64,000 bases of DNA from the NCBI RefSeq assembly GCF_011801125.1, contig NZ_CP046171.1:4092001-4156000 (forward strand), written 5' to 3'. Shown piece by piece: positions 16,506 through 25,077 of the stretch. A program made the translations under genes and the position numbers. Origin of the DNA: Nocardia brasiliensis (GTDB lineage Bacteria > Actinomycetota > Actinomycetes > Mycobacteriales > Mycobacteriaceae). The notes under the pieces are model-generated. The model saw nothing but the letters and a program-made list of their open reading frames with translations, had not been told where the DNA came from and did no database searches. The first letter of the stretch is position 1. Each line of letters starts with the position of its first letter.

Positions 16506-17207
16506 TCAGCCCGTGGGCTGTTGCGTCTGATTGACGGCGGCGAGCGAGGTCAGGATCGGGATCTCCGGATCGGCGGAAATGCCCTGCCTGCGCAGGAACC
16601 CATCGATCAGACCCCACACGAATTCGGTGGCCTGGTCGACGAACTCGACGGTGCGGGCGGCAGGCGTCGGATCGGCCAGCCACAGGTCGGTGATCGAGAC
16701 CACCACGCCGACCACCGCGCGCGAGAGATAGTCGATGCCCGCGGTGTCGATCGGAATGGACTCGGCGATCTCGCGCGCCTGGCGGGCGAAGCGATCCGAC
16801 GCGGCACGGCCGAGATCGAATTGCAGCACGGTGTCGTCGGAGCGCTGGGTCACCTGCGCCTGACCGAGGAAGCGAAAGACATTGGGATGCTGCAGAATAC
16901 TGTCGGCATACCCGGTCAGCACCCGGCGCAGCGCGGCGCGGGGTGGTTGCAGCATGAGCGTCAGATCGTTGCCCGCGGCGGCCGCGGCGGACTTCGCCAT
17001 CCGGTTGCCGATCTCGGTGTAGAGATCGGCCTTGTCGGCGAACTGCCGATACAGCCGCGGCTTGGTCATCGCCGCCTCGCGCGCGATGTCGTCCATGCTC
17101 GGGCGCGGCCCGGCCCGATCGATCACCCGAATCGCGGCATCGACGATCTCCGCGCGGGAGCTCGCCGATTGGCGGGAACTGGGACGGGGCACGACCGCAG
17201 CATACAC
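16506..17207 (-). CDS. TetR family regulator (paralogue of the TetR at 40087)
   Basis: 233 residues from GTG 17207; GTG 17192 is an alternative. The HTH (SMDDIAREAAMTKPRLYRQF, then ADKADLYTEI) is strikingly like that of the TetR at 40087 (SMDDIARAAGCAKPKLYRHF). Related palindromes with the core TACYGNCRGTA lie over its start and in the divergent promoter of the EphD-like hydrolase. The C-terminal domain is typical for TetR, with a VVGVVVSITDLWLADP stretch. It probably represses itself and the hydrolase operon. The ligand is unknown, though lipid-related neighbours suggest an acyl or hydrophobic compound. Confidence 0.88.
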   Translation of the reverse strand: MYAAVVPRPSSRQSASSRAEIVDAAIRVIDRAGPRPSMDDIAREAAMTKPRLYRQFADKADLYTEIGNRMAKSAAAAAGNDLTLMLQPPRAALRRVLTGYADSILQHPNVFRFLGQAQVTQRSDDTVLQFDLGRAASDRFARQAREIAESIPIDTAGIDYLSRAVVGVVVSITDLWLADPTPAARTVEFVDQATEFVWGLIDGFLRRQGISADPEIPILTSLAAVNQTQQPTG

Positions 17208-17317
17208 GTACCGCCAGTACGTTTATGAGCGTGAGGTACGCCATAGTCTGGGCGTAGCACTCGCGCTGGTCGGCTTTACTTCGTACTGTCGGTATCGGAA
17301 AACGTACTGGCGGTACG
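17206..17317. promoter_or_regulatory. Three TetR operator-like palindromes in a divergent promoter
   Basis: ACGTACCGCCAGTACGT (17206-17222), TACTGTCGGTA (17284-17294) and CGTACTGGCGGTACG (17303-17317) share the core TACYGNCRGTA. The first covers the start of the TetR gene; the others lie 45-80 bases before the hydrolase ATG. A related site, TACTGACGGTA, lies at 36696-36706 before another operon. Confidence 0.65.
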
Positions 17318-17361
17318 GCTCGTGGCCGACCGGCAGCTCGCCCCCGAACGAGGCTGACAAC

Positions 17362-18291
17362 ATGACCAACCTGATCGACACCGATACGCCCCGCCCGGAC
17401 CGACAGTGGACGGTGACCGCCGACGGCGCCGATCTCGCCGTCTTCGAATGGGGCGACCCCGCCGCCGAACCGCTGGTGCTGGTGCACGGCCTCACCGATA
17501 CCCATCGGGTCTGGGCCACCGTCGCCGCCCTGCTGAGCGACGGATTCCGGGTGATCACCTACGACGTGCGCGGACACGGCAGGTCGGACAGCCCGCCCCT
17601 GCTCGCGGACTTCCGGCTGGACCGGCTGGCCGCGGACTTCTTCGCCGTGATCGATGCCGCGAGCCCGAAGCAGCCGGTGCACGCCTGCGGGCACGGCTGG
17701 GGTGCGGTGCAGCTGTGGGAGGCGGTGTGTGATCCGCGGGCGAACACCCGTATCGCCTCGTTCACCGCCATTTCCGGCCCCAACCTCGATCACCTCGGGC
17801 TGTGGCTGCGCGCGGTCGTCCCGCACGCCAAGGGCATCCTCGGCGATCTCGGCTGGTGGCTGCACGGCGCGCGCTGGACGCTGCGCCCGATCCCGGTCGC
17901 GCGCAGGCTGTATCCCCCGCGGGTGCGCGCACTGCTGGTCGAGCGGCTCGGCGGGCTCTCACCGATACCCGCGCGGATCGCCCGCACCTGGCGCACCGAC
18001 CTCGTCGCCGGCGGCCGGATCGCCCAGGCCAACCTGCTGCACCACCTGCGTCGCCCCCGGCTGCGGCGCACCGCGGTGCCCGTGCAACTGCTGGTCGACA
18101 CCACCGATCCGTTCGTGCCCGCCGCCATCTACGACACCTCGATTCGCTGGGTGGACCGGCTGTGGCGCTGCGCCGTGCCCGCCGACCATTGGCTGCCGGT
18201 CACCGAGCCGCTGCTGGTCGCCGAGGCGATCGCCAACTTCGTCGACGACCTGCGCGCCGACCGGGCCGCGATCACCCCGCGCAGCAGCTGA
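17362..18291 (+). CDS. EphD-like alpha/beta hydrolase lacking the usual nucleophile
   Basis: 309 residues from ATG 17362, with a weak GAGG upstream. Family features are clear: VLVHGLTDTHRVW with the oxyanion HG, VITYDVRGHGRS, and SPKQPVHACGHGWGAVQLWEAV. This resembles the hydrolase half of mycobacterial EphD, where the elbow reads GHDWG. Here the elbow is G110-H-G-W-G114, so Gly112 replaces the catalytic Asp/Ser. The C-terminal His region (VPADHWLPV) is present. The protein may be a non-hydrolytic binding protein or use other chemistry. It lacks the SDR half of EphD. It probably heads a three-gene operon and is divergent from a TetR gene. Confidence 0.85.
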   Translation: MTNLIDTDTPRPDRQWTVTADGADLAVFEWGDPAAEPLVLVHGLTDTHRVWATVAALLSDGFRVITYDVRGHGRSDSPPLLADFRLDRLAADFFAVIDAASPKQPVHACGHGWGAVQLWEAVCDPRANTRIASFTAISGPNLDHLGLWLRAVVPHAKGILGDLGWWLHGARWTLRPIPVARRLYPPRVRALLVERLGGLSPIPARIARTWRTDLVAGGRIAQANLLHHLRRPRLRRTAVPVQLLVDTTDPFVPAAIYDTSIRWVDRLWRCAVPADHWLPVTEPLLVAEAIANFVDDLRADRAAITPRSS

Positions 18292-18346
18292 CCCACCGCG
18301 ATCCGGCTGCGCGCCCGCACAATTCGACACCGATTACGGAGATCTC

Positions 18347-18553
18347 ATGCCGCACCCGCTGGCCCAGACCCTCGGCGCACCGCTGCCCGACGAGTTCGAG
18401 CGGCTGACCGAGGCCGACCTCGCCGCACTGGACCACCTGCTGCGCACCGCCGTCAGCGCGCGCGGCGAACGCCTCGGCGCGGCGGTCGAATCCTCGTTGC
18501 AGCTGATCCCCCGGCTCATGCGCCCGGCCGTGAAGAAGGCGCTCGGCCTGTGA
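18347..18553 (+). CDS. Small conserved-looking protein, unknown function
   Basis: 68 residues, ATG 18347 to TGA 18551-18553, whose last bases overlap the GTG of the next gene (GTGA). The sequence is mostly helical: an acidic first half (DEFERLTEADLAALDHLL) and a basic C-terminus (RLMRPAVKKALGL). There is no membrane segment and no motif I recognise. The overlap and codon use support a real gene co-translated with the helical-repeat protein downstream; the two may work as a pair. Confidence 0.6.
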   Translation: MPHPLAQTLGAPLPDEFERLTEADLAALDHLLRTAVSARGERLGAAVESSLQLIPRLMRPAVKKALGL

Positions 18554-20067
18554 GCGCGCGACTGATGGTGCGCGCGGAGACGACGAAGCTCGCGCGCCTG
18601 CTCGATCTCGCCGATCCGGCCGAACTCGCGTTCCTGCACGATCTTTCGCCCGAGGCGATCCGCGCGTTCCGGGAGCGCGCCACCGATCTGCTCTTCGATC
18701 GCGACGCCGCGCGCATGCGGCGGGTCGCCGCGGCGACGAAACTGGTGCCGACCGTGATCAGTGCCAAGGCGGCGGAGCGCGCGTTCGGCCCGGTGCTGTG
18801 CGCGGCCGTCGCGGGGTCGGTCGAGCCCGCCCGCGCGATCGATATCGCGAAGGCGCTGCCCGCCCGCTTTCTCGCCGAGACCGCCGTCCAGTTGGACCCG
18901 CGGCGTACCGCGGACATCATCGCCGCGGTGCCCACCCCGTTGGTCGTCGAGGTGGCCGGGGAGCTGTCGCGGCGCGACGACCATGTGACCATGAGCCGGT
19001 TCGTCGGCGTCGTGCCCGAGGACGCGATGCGCGCCGCGGCGCCCGTGCTCAGCGACGCCGATCTGTTGCGGGTCGGGTTCCTCATGGAGGACAAGTCCGC
19101 GCTGGACCGGCTGATCGCATTGTTCACCGACCGGCTTGCCGGGGTCATCCGGGCCGCGCACGAGCAAGGCCTTTGGGCCGAGGGTATCGATCTGCTCGAC
19201 AGCGTCGGACCGCAGACCCGGGCGGCGCTCGGCGATATCGCGGCCGAGCTCGGTGGCGCCGTGCTCGACGGCCTGATCGAGGCCGTGCGCGAGCTGGACG
19301 CCTGGGCCTCGCTGCTGCCGGTGACGAGCGCGATGAGCCAGGACAGCCTGCGGGCCTTCGCCGAAAGGCCCGCGGTACAGGAGGAATCGGTGCTCGCCTC
19401 GATCATGGACGTCGCGCTGCGACACGGCTATTGGCTGGATCTGCTCCCGCTGGCGACCCAGCTGCGGCCCGAACAGCTGGCCCTGCTCGCCGCGCGCCTG
19501 GCCGAGAAGCCGGACGACGAGCTCGGCGAACTGGTCGCCCAGGCCGACGCGGCCGGCCTGTGGAACGCCATGCTCCCGATCGCCCTCGCGATGACCGACG
19601 ACGAGCGGCGGCGCATGGCGGGCCTGCCCGTCATGGCCGACCCCGCGGTGTTGCGGGCGGTGATCGGCACCACCGCCGAGCACGAACTCTGGTCTCAGGC
19701 ATTGCCTTTGGTGGACGCGCTGCCCGCGACCGCGACGCCGATCCTCGCCTCCTACCTCGCCGAACTCGATCGCGCGCAGTTGCTCGCCGCCCTGCTGGTC
19801 GCGGTGCGCTGCGACACCATCGACACCCTCGTCGAGATCGCGCTGGCGCAGGACGCGGCAGGCCGGGCCAGGGTGCTCGAACTCATCGACGGCTTGGACG
19901 AGCTCGACGAGTTCCTCGCCGCGCTCACCGCGGACACCCCGAAGGTGGTGTGGGACGGACTGATCGAGGTCCGCACCGAAATCCCCCCGACCTTGCGCGA
20001 GCGCGTCGCGGCACGAGCCGAGCATCTCGGCCGCGTCACCGAGGCAACGGATCTGCGCGCCGGGTAG
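18550..20067 (+). CDS. All-helical repeat protein of unknown function
   Basis: 505 residues from GTG 18550. The whole chain is predicted helical with repeated Leu/Ala/Asp/Glu-rich units, for example segments built like LLPVTSAMSQDSLRAFAERP and LLPLATQLRPEQLALLAARL, spaced ~60-70 residues apart. This gives a HEAT- or MgtE-N-like solenoid without membrane helices. There is no catalytic motif. It is translationally coupled to the 68-residue protein and lies in the EphD-like hydrolase operon under probable TetR control. I do not recognise the family; a scaffold or protein-interaction role is a guess. Confidence 0.7.
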   Translation: MSARLMVRAETTKLARLLDLADPAELAFLHDLSPEAIRAFRERATDLLFDRDAARMRRVAAATKLVPTVISAKAAERAFGPVLCAAVAGSVEPARAIDIAKALPARFLAETAVQLDPRRTADIIAAVPTPLVVEVAGELSRRDDHVTMSRFVGVVPEDAMRAAAPVLSDADLLRVGFLMEDKSALDRLIALFTDRLAGVIRAAHEQGLWAEGIDLLDSVGPQTRAALGDIAAELGGAVLDGLIEAVRELDAWASLLPVTSAMSQDSLRAFAERPAVQEESVLASIMDVALRHGYWLDLLPLATQLRPEQLALLAARLAEKPDDELGELVAQADAAGLWNAMLPIALAMTDDERRRMAGLPVMADPAVLRAVIGTTAEHELWSQALPLVDALPATATPILASYLAELDRAQLLAALLVAVRCDTIDTLVEIALAQDAAGRARVLELIDGLDELDEFLAALTADTPKVVWDGLIEVRTEIPPTLRERVAARAEHLGRVTEATDLRAG

Positions 20068-20118
20068 CCCGATTCGAACGCCCTACAGAACATCGGATGA
20101 GGTGATATTTTCGGGGCG

Positions 20119-20922
20119 ATGACGGGATCGGGGGGTTCGGGGCCCTCGCGCCCCGACGAGAAGGGCTGGCTCGACCAGCCGCTGACGCCCACCGCGCCGC
20201 CGCAGGTCTATCCGGACGGAACGGTGCCGCCGCGGCGCGCGGTGGCCTGGCGTGCACCCGGCCACGGGAAGCGCCACTGGGCGCTGATGGCCGTGGCGGC
20301 GGTGGCCGTGGTCGGAGTCACCGCCGCGCTCAACACTTCCCGTACCGATCGCGCCACGGCGCCCGCGCCCGATCTCCAGGGCTTTCACCATGTCGACGAT
20401 CTCTGCGCGATCACCGACACCGCCCCCTATCTGAGTGCCGGGTTGAAGCTGACGCCGACCGCCGCGGCGGGTCCGAAATACCCGCTGCACCAAACCCAGC
20501 TGCACCCCGCCGTCGACACGATGGAGTGCACGATCCGGTTCAGCACCGCGGGAGCACTCGATCGTGCCGCGGACAGCACGGTGCGGGCACGGGCGGTGGT
20601 GCACAAGAAGTCCGATCCCCGCCCCGAGTTCACCGCCCGGTTCGAGACCTGGACGCAGTCCCCGCTGCTGGCGCACGACGAGATCACCGCGGTGCGCGGC
20701 CTCGGCGAAGAGGCGTATCTGGTCCGGCGCAAGGACGACCGCGATGCCCGGCCGCACACCGTCAGCCTCGCGGTGCGCCACGGGTGGACCACCTACGAGA
20801 TCAGCTGGTCGCGACTGTCTTCGCTGCCCGCCACGTCCGCCGCCAAACCGCCGACCACCGAGGCGGCGATCGCGCTGCTGCGCCGGACCGCGGCGACGAC
20901 CCTGCGCGTACTGCGCGCCTGA
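20119..20922 (+). CDS. Single-pass membrane protein with DUF3558-like extracellular domain
   Basis: 267 residues. A Pro-rich cytoplasmic start (~55 residues) is followed by one membrane helix (HWALMAVAAVAVVGVTAALN, ~55-75) and an outside domain that opens with DDLCAITDTAPY and has a second cysteine in MECTIRF, a pattern typical of DUF3558-type proteins of Nocardia and Mycobacterium. Function unknown. TATTTT lies 7 bases before ATG 20119 and no ribosome site is obvious, so the mRNA may be leaderless. It is a separate transcription unit from its neighbours by this reading. Confidence 0.7.
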   Translation: MTGSGGSGPSRPDEKGWLDQPLTPTAPPQVYPDGTVPPRRAVAWRAPGHGKRHWALMAVAAVAVVGVTAALNTSRTDRATAPAPDLQGFHHVDDLCAITDTAPYLSAGLKLTPTAAAGPKYPLHQTQLHPAVDTMECTIRFSTAGALDRAADSTVRARAVVHKKSDPRPEFTARFETWTQSPLLAHDEITAVRGLGEEAYLVRRKDDRDARPHTVSLAVRHGWTTYEISWSRLSSLPATSAAKPPTTEAAIALLRRTAATTLRVLRA

Positions 20923-20984
20923 CCGGGCGCCGCGGACACAGCGCAAGGCAACCGGGCGGCAACCCGCCGCGCGCGTTTGCGACA

Positions 20985-22463
20985 ATGAGTGGGTCGATTT
21001 CCCAGCTCAGCAAAAGGATGCCTGTACCACCGATGGCCGAAACCACGATTGATCCGGACGAGCTCGCGACCTGTCTGCGCGTACTGGACCAGGCCGGGCG
21101 GCTGGAGAAGGACCATCCCGACTCGGTGGCGGTGCAGCGCGCGGTCGGCCACATGTTCAAGAAGCTCAAGCAGCGCCGCCGCATCGAGGCCAGGGCGGCG
21201 GTGTCGGCGGCCGATCGCGAGGTCGTCGCCGCGACCGCGACCGGCTCGCCGCAGCGCATCGACGACGAGACCGCGGGGATCCCCTTGGCCTCCAGTGCGG
21301 CCGGGGCCACCGCGGGCACCCTGATCCGGCCGCGCCCCTGCTACATCTGCAAGCAGAAGTACACGCAGGTCGACGCGTTCTATCACCAGCTCTGCCCGGA
21401 ATGCGCCGCGCGCAGCCACAGCAAACGAGACGCCCGTACCGATCTGACCGGGCGGCGGGCCCTGCTCACCGGCGGCCGCGCCAAGATCGGCATGTACATC
21501 GCGCTGCGGCTGCTGCGCGACGGCGCGCACACCACGATCACCACCCGCTTCCCCAACGACGCGGTCCGCCGCTTCGCCGCGATGGAGGACAGCGCCGACT
21601 GGCTGCACCGGCTGCGCGTGGTCGGCATCGACCTGCGCGATCCCGCCCAGGTCGTCGCGCTCGCCGACGATGTCGCCGCGCAGGGGCCGCTGGACATCCT
21701 GATCAACAACGCGGCCCAGACCGTGCGCCGCTCCCCCGGCGCCTACAGCGCACTGGTCGACGCCGAAGCCGGGCCGCTGCCCGCCGGCGCGCTGCCCGAG
21801 CTGGTCAGTTTCGGCAAGACGATGCAGGCCCACCCCACCGCGCTCACCGCCTCGCTCACCCCGTCGCTGTCCGCCGCCGATATCGCCGAGCTCGCGCTCG
21901 TCGCGGGATCGGCCACCCCCGAACGCATTTCGCGTGGCGTCGCGATCGACGCGGGCGGCTTGGTGCCCGACCTCGCGCACACCAACAGCTGGGTGCAGAC
22001 CGTGGCCGAGGTCGACCCGACCGAACTGCTCGAGGTGCAGCTGTGCAACTCGGTCGCGCCGTTCATCCTGGTGTCCCGGCTGCGCCCCGCCATGGCCGCG
22101 GCCGCCGCGCGACGCAAATACATCGTCAACGTGTCCGCGATGGAGGGCCAGTTCTCCCGGGCTTACAAGGGCCCGGGGCATCCGCACACCAACATGGCCA
22201 AGGCGGCGCTGAACATGTTGACCCGCACCAGCGCGCGCGAGATGCTCGAGACCGACGGCATCCTGATGACGGCGGTGGACACCGGCTGGATCACCGACGA
22301 GCGCCCGCACTACACGAAGATGCGCCTGGCCGACGAGGGTTTCCACGCACCCCTGGACCTGGTCGACGGCGCGGCCCGGGTCTACGACCCGATCGTGCAG
22401 GGCGAGCAGGGCACCGATCTCTACGGTTGCTTCCTCAAGGACTACCAGCCCTCGCCGTGGTGA
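20985..22463 (+). CDS. Short-chain dehydrogenase with N-terminal zinc-ribbon extension
   Basis: 492 residues from ATG 20985; ATG 21018 or 21033 are possible starts nearer to AAAAGG. Residues ~1-110 are helical and charged. Next comes a four-cysteine knuckle (CYICKQKY, then CPECAAR at ~115-145) of zinc-ribbon type. The remaining ~340 residues are an SDR: TGGRAKIGMYIALRLLRDG as the nucleotide loop, DILINNAAQT, and a C-terminal region with PHTNMAKAALNMLT. The active-site Tyr-x-x-x-Lys is not in the usual place; HTNMAK occupies that position, so the catalytic Tyr is absent. The substrate is unknown. Zinc-ribbon SDRs of this sort occur widely in bacteria and in eukaryotes. Confidence 0.82.
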   Translation: MSGSISQLSKRMPVPPMAETTIDPDELATCLRVLDQAGRLEKDHPDSVAVQRAVGHMFKKLKQRRRIEARAAVSAADREVVAATATGSPQRIDDETAGIPLASSAAGATAGTLIRPRPCYICKQKYTQVDAFYHQLCPECAARSHSKRDARTDLTGRRALLTGGRAKIGMYIALRLLRDGAHTTITTRFPNDAVRRFAAMEDSADWLHRLRVVGIDLRDPAQVVALADDVAAQGPLDILINNAAQTVRRSPGAYSALVDAEAGPLPAGALPELVSFGKTMQAHPTALTASLTPSLSAADIAELALVAGSATPERISRGVAIDAGGLVPDLAHTNSWVQTVAEVDPTELLEVQLCNSVAPFILVSRLRPAMAAAAARRKYIVNVSAMEGQFSRAYKGPGHPHTNMAKAALNMLTRTSAREMLETDGILMTAVDTGWITDERPHYTKMRLADEGFHAPLDLVDGAARVYDPIVQGEQGTDLYGCFLKDYQPSPW

Positions 22464-22498
22464 GGCGGCCGCGACCAGCGCGCCGCTAAGCTGGTGAG

Positions 22499-22888
22499 GT
22501 GCTGTATCGGCTGCTCGCCGATGCCACCGCCGCCGTGCATTTCGCGTTCGTGGCGTATGTGGTGATCGGCGGATTCCTGGCGTGGCGGTGGCCGCGCGGT
22601 ATCTGGACGCACCTGCTCGCCTTCGGCTGGGGATTCGCCACCGTACTGTTCGGATTCGAGTGCCCGCTCACCCATTTGGAGAACTGGGCGCGGCACCGGG
22701 CGGGCGAGGCCGGGCTGCCGCCGAGCGGTTTCATCGACCACTACCTCACCGGGGTGATCTATCCCGACAGTGCGCTCGGCGCGGTCCGGGTGTTGGTCGC
22801 GGTGTGCGTCGTGCTGTCCTGGGTGGGTTATGCCGTGCTGCGACGGCGGGCAGCCGGACCGACCACCCGCCTACCTGCGGCTCGCTAA
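22499..22888 (+). CDS. DUF2784 family membrane protein
   Basis: 129 residues from GTG 22499. There are three membrane helices at ~8-30, ~35-55 and ~95-118. The family pattern is clear: DATAAVHFAFVAYVVIGG near the start, the ECPLTHLENWARHRAGE segment, and GFIDHYLTGVIYP. DUF2784 proteins are found across bacteria with no established function. The gene lies 35 bases after the SDR gene in the same direction and is convergent with the thioesterase gene. Confidence 0.85.
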   Translation: MLYRLLADATAAVHFAFVAYVVIGGFLAWRWPRGIWTHLLAFGWGFATVLFGFECPLTHLENWARHRAGEAGLPPSGFIDHYLTGVIYPDSALGAVRVLVAVCVVLSWVGYAVLRRRAAGPTTRLPAAR

Positions 22889-22916
22889 CTCTTTGCGCGG
22901 CAATACTTCTCGGCGA

Positions 22917-23690
22917 TCACGCGGGCGCGCGTCGCTCGCCAAGCCGGGCCGCGACGATGCGAGCCACCGCGGCGGGGTCTTCGTCGACGAAGAAGTGACC
23001 GCCGGGAAAGGTTGTGCGCTCGAAGCTTCCGCCGGTGAACTCGCGCCACTGCTCGGCCTGCTCCGGTCGCATCGTCGGGTCCTCGGCGCCGACCAGCGCG
23101 TCGATCGCGGTGGTGAGCGGCGCACCCGGCTGATATCGGTAGGTCTCCACCGCCTGATAGTCGCCGCGCACGGCGGGCAGCACGAGTTCGGCGAGACTCG
23201 GTTCGTCACGCAGCATTTGGATCGGCGCCGGGTCGGCGGCCAAGCGCTCCAGGTCCGCGATCAAATCCGCGTCGGCGCCCAGGTGCAGCCGCTGGGTCTC
23301 CACGAAAGTCGGTGCGGGACGGCCGGACACGAACAGACCCGTCAGCGCCTGCCCGTCGCGCTCCAGTCGCCGCGCCGTCTCGAACGCCACGGTCGCCCCC
23401 ATGCTGTGGCCGAACAACGCGAGCCCGTCGAGGTTTCCGAGGCGCAGTATCTGTTCGGCAATCCGATCGGCGAGCACCGCCAGCTCGGTGATCGGCGCCT
23501 CGCCGAGCCGGTCCTGCCGACCCGGATACTGCACCGCGACGACCGCGGTGCTTGCGCCGAAACATTGTGCGAATTCACGATATGCGGTCGCGGGACCACC
23601 ACCCGGCGGGAAACACAGCAGGTAGCGGCGGGGAGCCGGGTCGGCGCGCAGCACCCGTAGCCACTGGCCCGACTCGATCTTCATGCCCAC
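22917..23690 (-). CDS. Type II thioesterase (alpha/beta hydrolase)
   Basis: 257 residues from GTG 23690, which has AAGGAG 6 bases upstream; ATG 23684 is the alternative. TEII features: YLLCFPPGGGPATAYREFA with the oxyanion loop, LFGHSMGA with nucleophile Ser96, the late acidic residue in DALVGAEDP, and FPGGHFF with the catalytic His. TEII enzymes clear mis-primed acyl groups from polyketide synthase or non-ribosomal peptide carriers. No PKS or NRPS gene is in the window, so its partner is elsewhere, perhaps siderophore biosynthesis. It is divergent from the CoA transferase gene across a ~40-base promoter region. Confidence 0.88.
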   Translation of the reverse strand: MGMKIESGQWLRVLRADPAPRRYLLCFPPGGGPATAYREFAQCFGASTAVVAVQYPGRQDRLGEAPITELAVLADRIAEQILRLGNLDGLALFGHSMGATVAFETARRLERDGQALTGLFVSGRPAPTFVETQRLHLGADADLIADLERLAADPAPIQMLRDEPSLAELVLPAVRGDYQAVETYRYQPGAPLTTAIDALVGAEDPTMRPEQAEQWREFTGGSFERTTFPGGHFFVDEDPAAVARIVAARLGERRAPA

Positions 23691-23730
23691 GTAGATCTCC
23701 TTCTCAGCTGGAACTATTACGCTCGTTCGG

Positions 23731-25077
23731 GTGAACGCGCACACACGGCTGGTCCATGACTACGAAGCCGGAATCGGTGTCACCCCCTCCGCCATTACGC
23801 CTGCCCCCGACCCCGGCAGCAATCTCGCTGCGACACTACCGGTCTGGGCGCTGGCCGCCGGATCGGTCGCCGCGCTCACCGCCGCGGCGAACCGGCTGCG
23901 CGCGGCCCGCGGCCTCGATCCGGTGGCGCACCGCATCGACCCGGCCCGGATTACCGCCGCGTTCTCCAGCGAGCGGCTGCTGCGCTTCCACGGCGCGCCC
24001 GCCGCGATGTTCGCCGACCTGTCCGGCTTCTTCCCCACCTACGACGGATGGGTTCGCACCCACGCCAACTACCGCCATCATCGCGAGCGGCTGCTCACCG
24101 CGCTCGGCCTGCCCGACGACGCGCCCGTCGATCTCGCGGTCGCGCAGATGGCGATGAGTCGCGCCGCCGACATCGAGGAGCACGCCGCGGCGCACGGCGC
24201 CATCGCGGTGCGGGTGCGCACCGAACAGGAGTGGGCACAGAGTCCGCAGGGACGCTCCGCGGCGGCCGGGCCGATCGTCGCGATCGAGCGCCGCCCCGAT
24301 CGCGGCGAGCCCGGATTGCCCATGGGCGCAGCGCCTTTCCAGCCGCTGCGCGGCCTGCGGGTGCTCGATCTGACCCGGGTGATCGCCGGCCCGGTGGCGA
24401 CCAGGACCCTCGCCCTGCTCGGCGCGGACGTGCTGCGGGTCGATCCGCCACACCTGCCCGAGATCCCGTGGCAGTACGCCGACACCGGGCAGGGCAAGCG
24501 CTCCACACTGCTGGATCTGCGCGAGCGCCTGCCGCAGTTCAACGAGCTCCTCGCCGCCGCCGACGTGCTGGTCACCGGCTATCGACCGGGGGCGCTCGCG
24601 CATGCGGGGATCACCGCGCGGACCCGCCCTGGACTCGTACACGGCCGGGTCTCGGCGTGGGGTGAGCTCGGACCGTGGGGCGGTAGGCGCGGTTTCGACA
24701 GCATCGTGCAGGCGGCCTCCGGGATCGCGATCGCCGAGGGCGCGCCCGCGGTGCCCGGCACCCTGCCCGCCCAGGCGCTCGATCACGCGTCCGGCTATCT
24801 CCTCGCGGCGGGCGTGATCGACGCGCTCACCGCACGAGCCACCGACGGGATCGGCCGTGACGTGCGAGTCGCGTTGGCACGCACGGCTTCCTGGCTGCTC
24901 AACGCCCCGGAGCGGACGCCACGGCACCCGCAGGCCGCCGCACCCGATCCGGCGATGGCGGTTTACCACGGCGAAGCCTGCACCGCCGCGCCCGCGATCG
25001 CGGAGTATCCCGCCTACACCTGGCCGGCGCCCGCCTTCGGCAACGATCGTCCCGCCTGGCCGTTGCGGACGCACTAG
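23731..25077 (+). CDS. CoA transferase family III (CaiB/BaiF) protein
   Basis: 448 residues from GTG 23731; TATTAC 10 bases upstream suggests a leaderless start. The middle shows the family III pattern: PLRGLRVLDLTRVIAGPVATRTLALLGADVLRVDPP, then GKRSTLLDLRE and LVTGYRPGAL. The conserved Asp that normally carries the acyl group is expected in the DLRE segment. A long N-terminal part (~200 residues) resembles a degenerate second copy, so this may be a double-domain form. Reaction: transfer of CoA between carboxylic acids; substrate unknown. The TAG stop is followed, in the same frame, by the remnant of an MFS transporter. Confidence 0.8.
   Translation: MNAHTRLVHDYEAGIGVTPSAITPAPDPGSNLAATLPVWALAAGSVAALTAAANRLRAARGLDPVAHRIDPARITAAFSSERLLRFHGAPAAMFADLSGFFPTYDGWVRTHANYRHHRERLLTALGLPDDAPVDLAVAQMAMSRAADIEEHAAAHGAIAVRVRTEQEWAQSPQGRSAAAGPIVAIERRPDRGEPGLPMGAAPFQPLRGLRVLDLTRVIAGPVATRTLALLGADVLRVDPPHLPEIPWQYADTGQGKRSTLLDLRERLPQFNELLAAADVLVTGYRPGALAHAGITARTRPGLVHGRVSAWGELGPWGGRRGFDSIVQAASGIAIAEGAPAVPGTLPAQALDHASGYLLAAGVIDALTARATDGIGRDVRVALARTASWLLNAPERTPRHPQAAAPDPAMAVYHGEACTAAPAIAEYPAYTWPAPAFGNDRPAWPLRTH

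Noticed and set aside
18334..20025. Long open minus-strand frame opposite the helical-repeat gene
   Set aside because: It mirrors the plus-strand gene, is Arg/Gly/Gln/His-rich without any motif, and the plus strand has the coupled starts.
20068..20090. GATTCGAAC motif resembling a minus-strand tRNA T-arm
   Set aside because: The flanking bases do not pair as a T-stem and no cloverleaf can be built in the short gap.
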